The notes beneath the pieces are model-generated. The model saw only the letters and a program-made list of their open reading frames with translations, was not told where the DNA came from and ran no database searches. A stretch of DNA of 64,000 nt from Paraspadella gotoi (lineage: Eukaryota > Chaetognatha). A program made the translations under genes and the position numbers. Position 1 is the first letter of the stretch, and every line of letters starts with the position of its first letter. The stretch is taken from assembly GCA_051294375.1 (NCBI GenBank), contig CM119270.1, positions 6,115,038-6,179,037 of the forward strand, given 5' to 3'. Shown here one piece after another: positions 62,374-64,000 of this stretch.

Positions 62374-62867
62374 TCTTTTTTTTTCTTTCGGACAATGACC
62401 TTGCAACTGACGCTGTTTGATGGCGGTTGGCGATGGCAATGCCGCAATGGCAACAGTCAGAGTTGGTCGCTCAACTATTGTGTCTTGATTCAAAGTTGGT
62501 GGTTTTGCATCGTCCTTAGACGCCTTGCTTTGTTCCGGCTACGCGAAAAAAAAAACAGATTTTCGACAAAAAGCGGACTTTCACTTAAAAAAAAAAAAAT
62601 TTACAAAATAATCAATAATTGCAAAAAATATATTAGTTACAGCAGTAACGATACCAATCTGTTGAAACTGCTGTAACTTCAGCAAACACAAAAATTAATT
62701 TCTCTTTTCTCTCGGTCCTTTTCTTGTGGCAATCGAGTGACCGCGAATGCGACGAAGATGGCAATAGTGGCGAAGATTGCCATCTGCCGTCTGACCCGAA
62801 GTCGATTCTCGACGAACGTCCAACCGCGCGTGGATTTTATGGGACGTGGACGAATTGGGGTATTGGT

Positions 62868-62908
62868 GGGAGGAGGAGGAGGAGGAGGAGGAGGAGGAGG
62901 AGGAGGAT
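62868..62908. repeat. (AGG)n microsatellite
   Basis: About 13 AGG triplets. The sequence just upstream (62734-62862) is open in one plus-strand frame, but I cannot define exon borders. Confidence 0.9.
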
Positions 62909-63225
62909 GAAGACGCTTGACCGAATCTCGCGCTTATGACGGTTGGGGGCGTGGCGCTCCGACGAGACTCGGGTGCGATGACCCACATCCGTCGATGTCC
63001 TCGTATTTCTCAGAAATTCAAACGACATGAACGACGACGACGACGATGAAGACGACAAAGAAGACGACGACGACATTTTCGGATGATTCTCGATCCTCAT
63101 TGGAAGATTTTATTTTCCCTCGGACAAAAGTTTAAAATCCTCTTTCTGGTCTCATTGTTTTTTTCCTTTTAATTAATTTCCCTCCACTATTCGATCAATT
63201 AAATTTTTATTCTTTCGTTCATTCT

Positions 63226-63280
63226 TCATTCATTCATTCATTCATTCATTCATTCATTCATTCATTCATTCATTCAATTA
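63226..63280. repeat. (ATTC)n microsatellite
   Basis: About 13 ATTC units, the same motif as at 56.4 kb. Confidence 0.95.
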
Positions 63281-63365
63281 TTCTTTCCTCGATTAACCTA
63301 GAGCAGCTTACGAACCAGAAAGAACCTTTTGAGAGTTTATTTCTTGTCCCGTTTTCCATTTACCT

Positions 63366-63371
63366 GCCGCC

Positions 63372-63416
<45 letters not shown>

Positions 63417-63490
63417 GCCGCCGCCGAGGCCGCCGACGCCGCCACCGTCGCCGCCACCGTCGCCGCCGCCGCCGCCGTCGTCGCCGCCAC
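63366..63490. repeat. (CCG)n trinucleotide repeat
   Basis: About 40 CCG triplets with CCA, CGA and TCG variants. The minus strand reads poly-Ala with Val/Thr/Ser variants, and the run is followed by a possible donor CAG|GTAAAT at about 63362. It could be a coding poly-Ala tract, but no flanking domain confirms this. Confidence 0.9.
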
Positions 63491-63577
63491 TGATGCTTCA
63501 AAAGTTTTCTTTACCTTAATTTTCTTCTTTTTTTCCACTTTTCCTTTTAAAGTTTTTCTCTTCTTTTTTCCCTTTTC

Positions 63578-63896
63578 NNNNNNNNNNNNNNNNNNNNNNN
63601 NNNNNNNNNNNNNNNNNNNNNNNNNNNNNNNNNNNNNNNNNNNNNNNNNNNNNNNNNNNNNNNNNNNNNNNNNNNNNNNNNNNNNNNNNNNNNNNNNNNN
63701 NNNNNNNNNNNNNNNNNNNNNNNNNNNNNNNNNNNNNNNNNNNNNNNNNNNNNNNNNNNNNNNNNNNNNNNNNNNNNNNNNNNNNNNNNNNNNNNNNNNN
63801 NNNNNNNNNNNNNNNNNNNNNNNNNNNNNNNNNNNNNNNNNNNNNNNNNNNNNNNNNNNNNNNNNNNNNNNNNNNNNNNNNNNNNNNNNNNNNNNN
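63578..63896. other. 319-N gap
   Basis: A sized gap next to the GC-rich (CCG)n region. About 100 bp of AT-rich sequence follows to the window end. Confidence 0.9.
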
Positions 63897-64000
63897 GAAA
63901 TTGTTCGCAGGATCGAGATTAAATTGAGCTTTTGCTTATGAATTATTTATACCGATATTACTATTTCTTTCTCAAAGCGTTTTCGGAACTTAATGTTGGG

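Overview
The window is nuclear DNA from a metazoan, probably an invertebrate. The evidence is spliced genes with canonical GT-AG introns, animal-type eEF1A, FoxJ2/3-type forkhead and 3CxxC zinc-finger coding exons, a tRNA-derived SINE, and very dense microsatellites ((GA)n, (TTTC)n, (ATTC)n, (CAT)n). I cannot name the species. No operon, CRISPR array, phage or other bacterial feature is present.

Layout. (1) 1-28.4 kb is essentially one locus, the 3' half of an eEF1A gene plus about 8 kb of 3' flank, written several times in alternating orientation. Copy A (1-4154, +) is clean and holds five intact eEF1A exons. Copy B (about 4209-8670, +) repeats A's flank and runs further. Copy C (about 8911-16655, -) is a reverse-complement copy. 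A fold-back follows at 16.66-18.44 kb. Copy E (about 18440-28440, -) is a much noisier reverse-complement copy that runs past A into two more upstream eEF1A exons. (2) 29.2-37.5 kb holds an unidentified plus-strand gene with a Ser/Thr/Asn-, Ala- and Gln-rich product. It has a plausible first exon, three copies of a large second exon in a rearranged block, and four or five clean downstream exons. (3) 37.66-48.05 kb is a giant palindrome with arms of about 5.1 kb, each carrying the same three exons of a 3CxxC-type zinc-finger (RTP-like) protein in opposite orientation. (4) 48-51.4 kb is simple sequence, including a (GA)n-linked VNTR of about 15 units. (5) 51.5-56 kb has one orphan forkhead exon of FoxJ2/3 type. 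(6) 56-64 kb is micro- and minisatellite DNA, another fold-back palindrome (57.66-59.07 kb) and short coding-like stretches that cannot be settled by eye.

Interpretation. Most of the unusual large-scale structure looks like an assembly artefact rather than biology. Inverted and direct copies differ mainly by scattered one-base indels, several meet at 25-N placeholder gaps, and two of those gaps can be shown to have zero or negative true length from other copies in the window. Unsplit or foldback long reads used for gap filling, or unmerged haplotigs, would produce this. Against that background the most interesting biological signals are a tRNA-SINE present in one eEF1A-flank copy and absent from three others, an insertion of about 820 bp with inverted-repeat-like ends present in only one copy, a candidate 24-nt microexon, a coding 12-bp minisatellite, the VNTR and a degenerate telomere-like tract. 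I did not find a coherent new multi-gene system.
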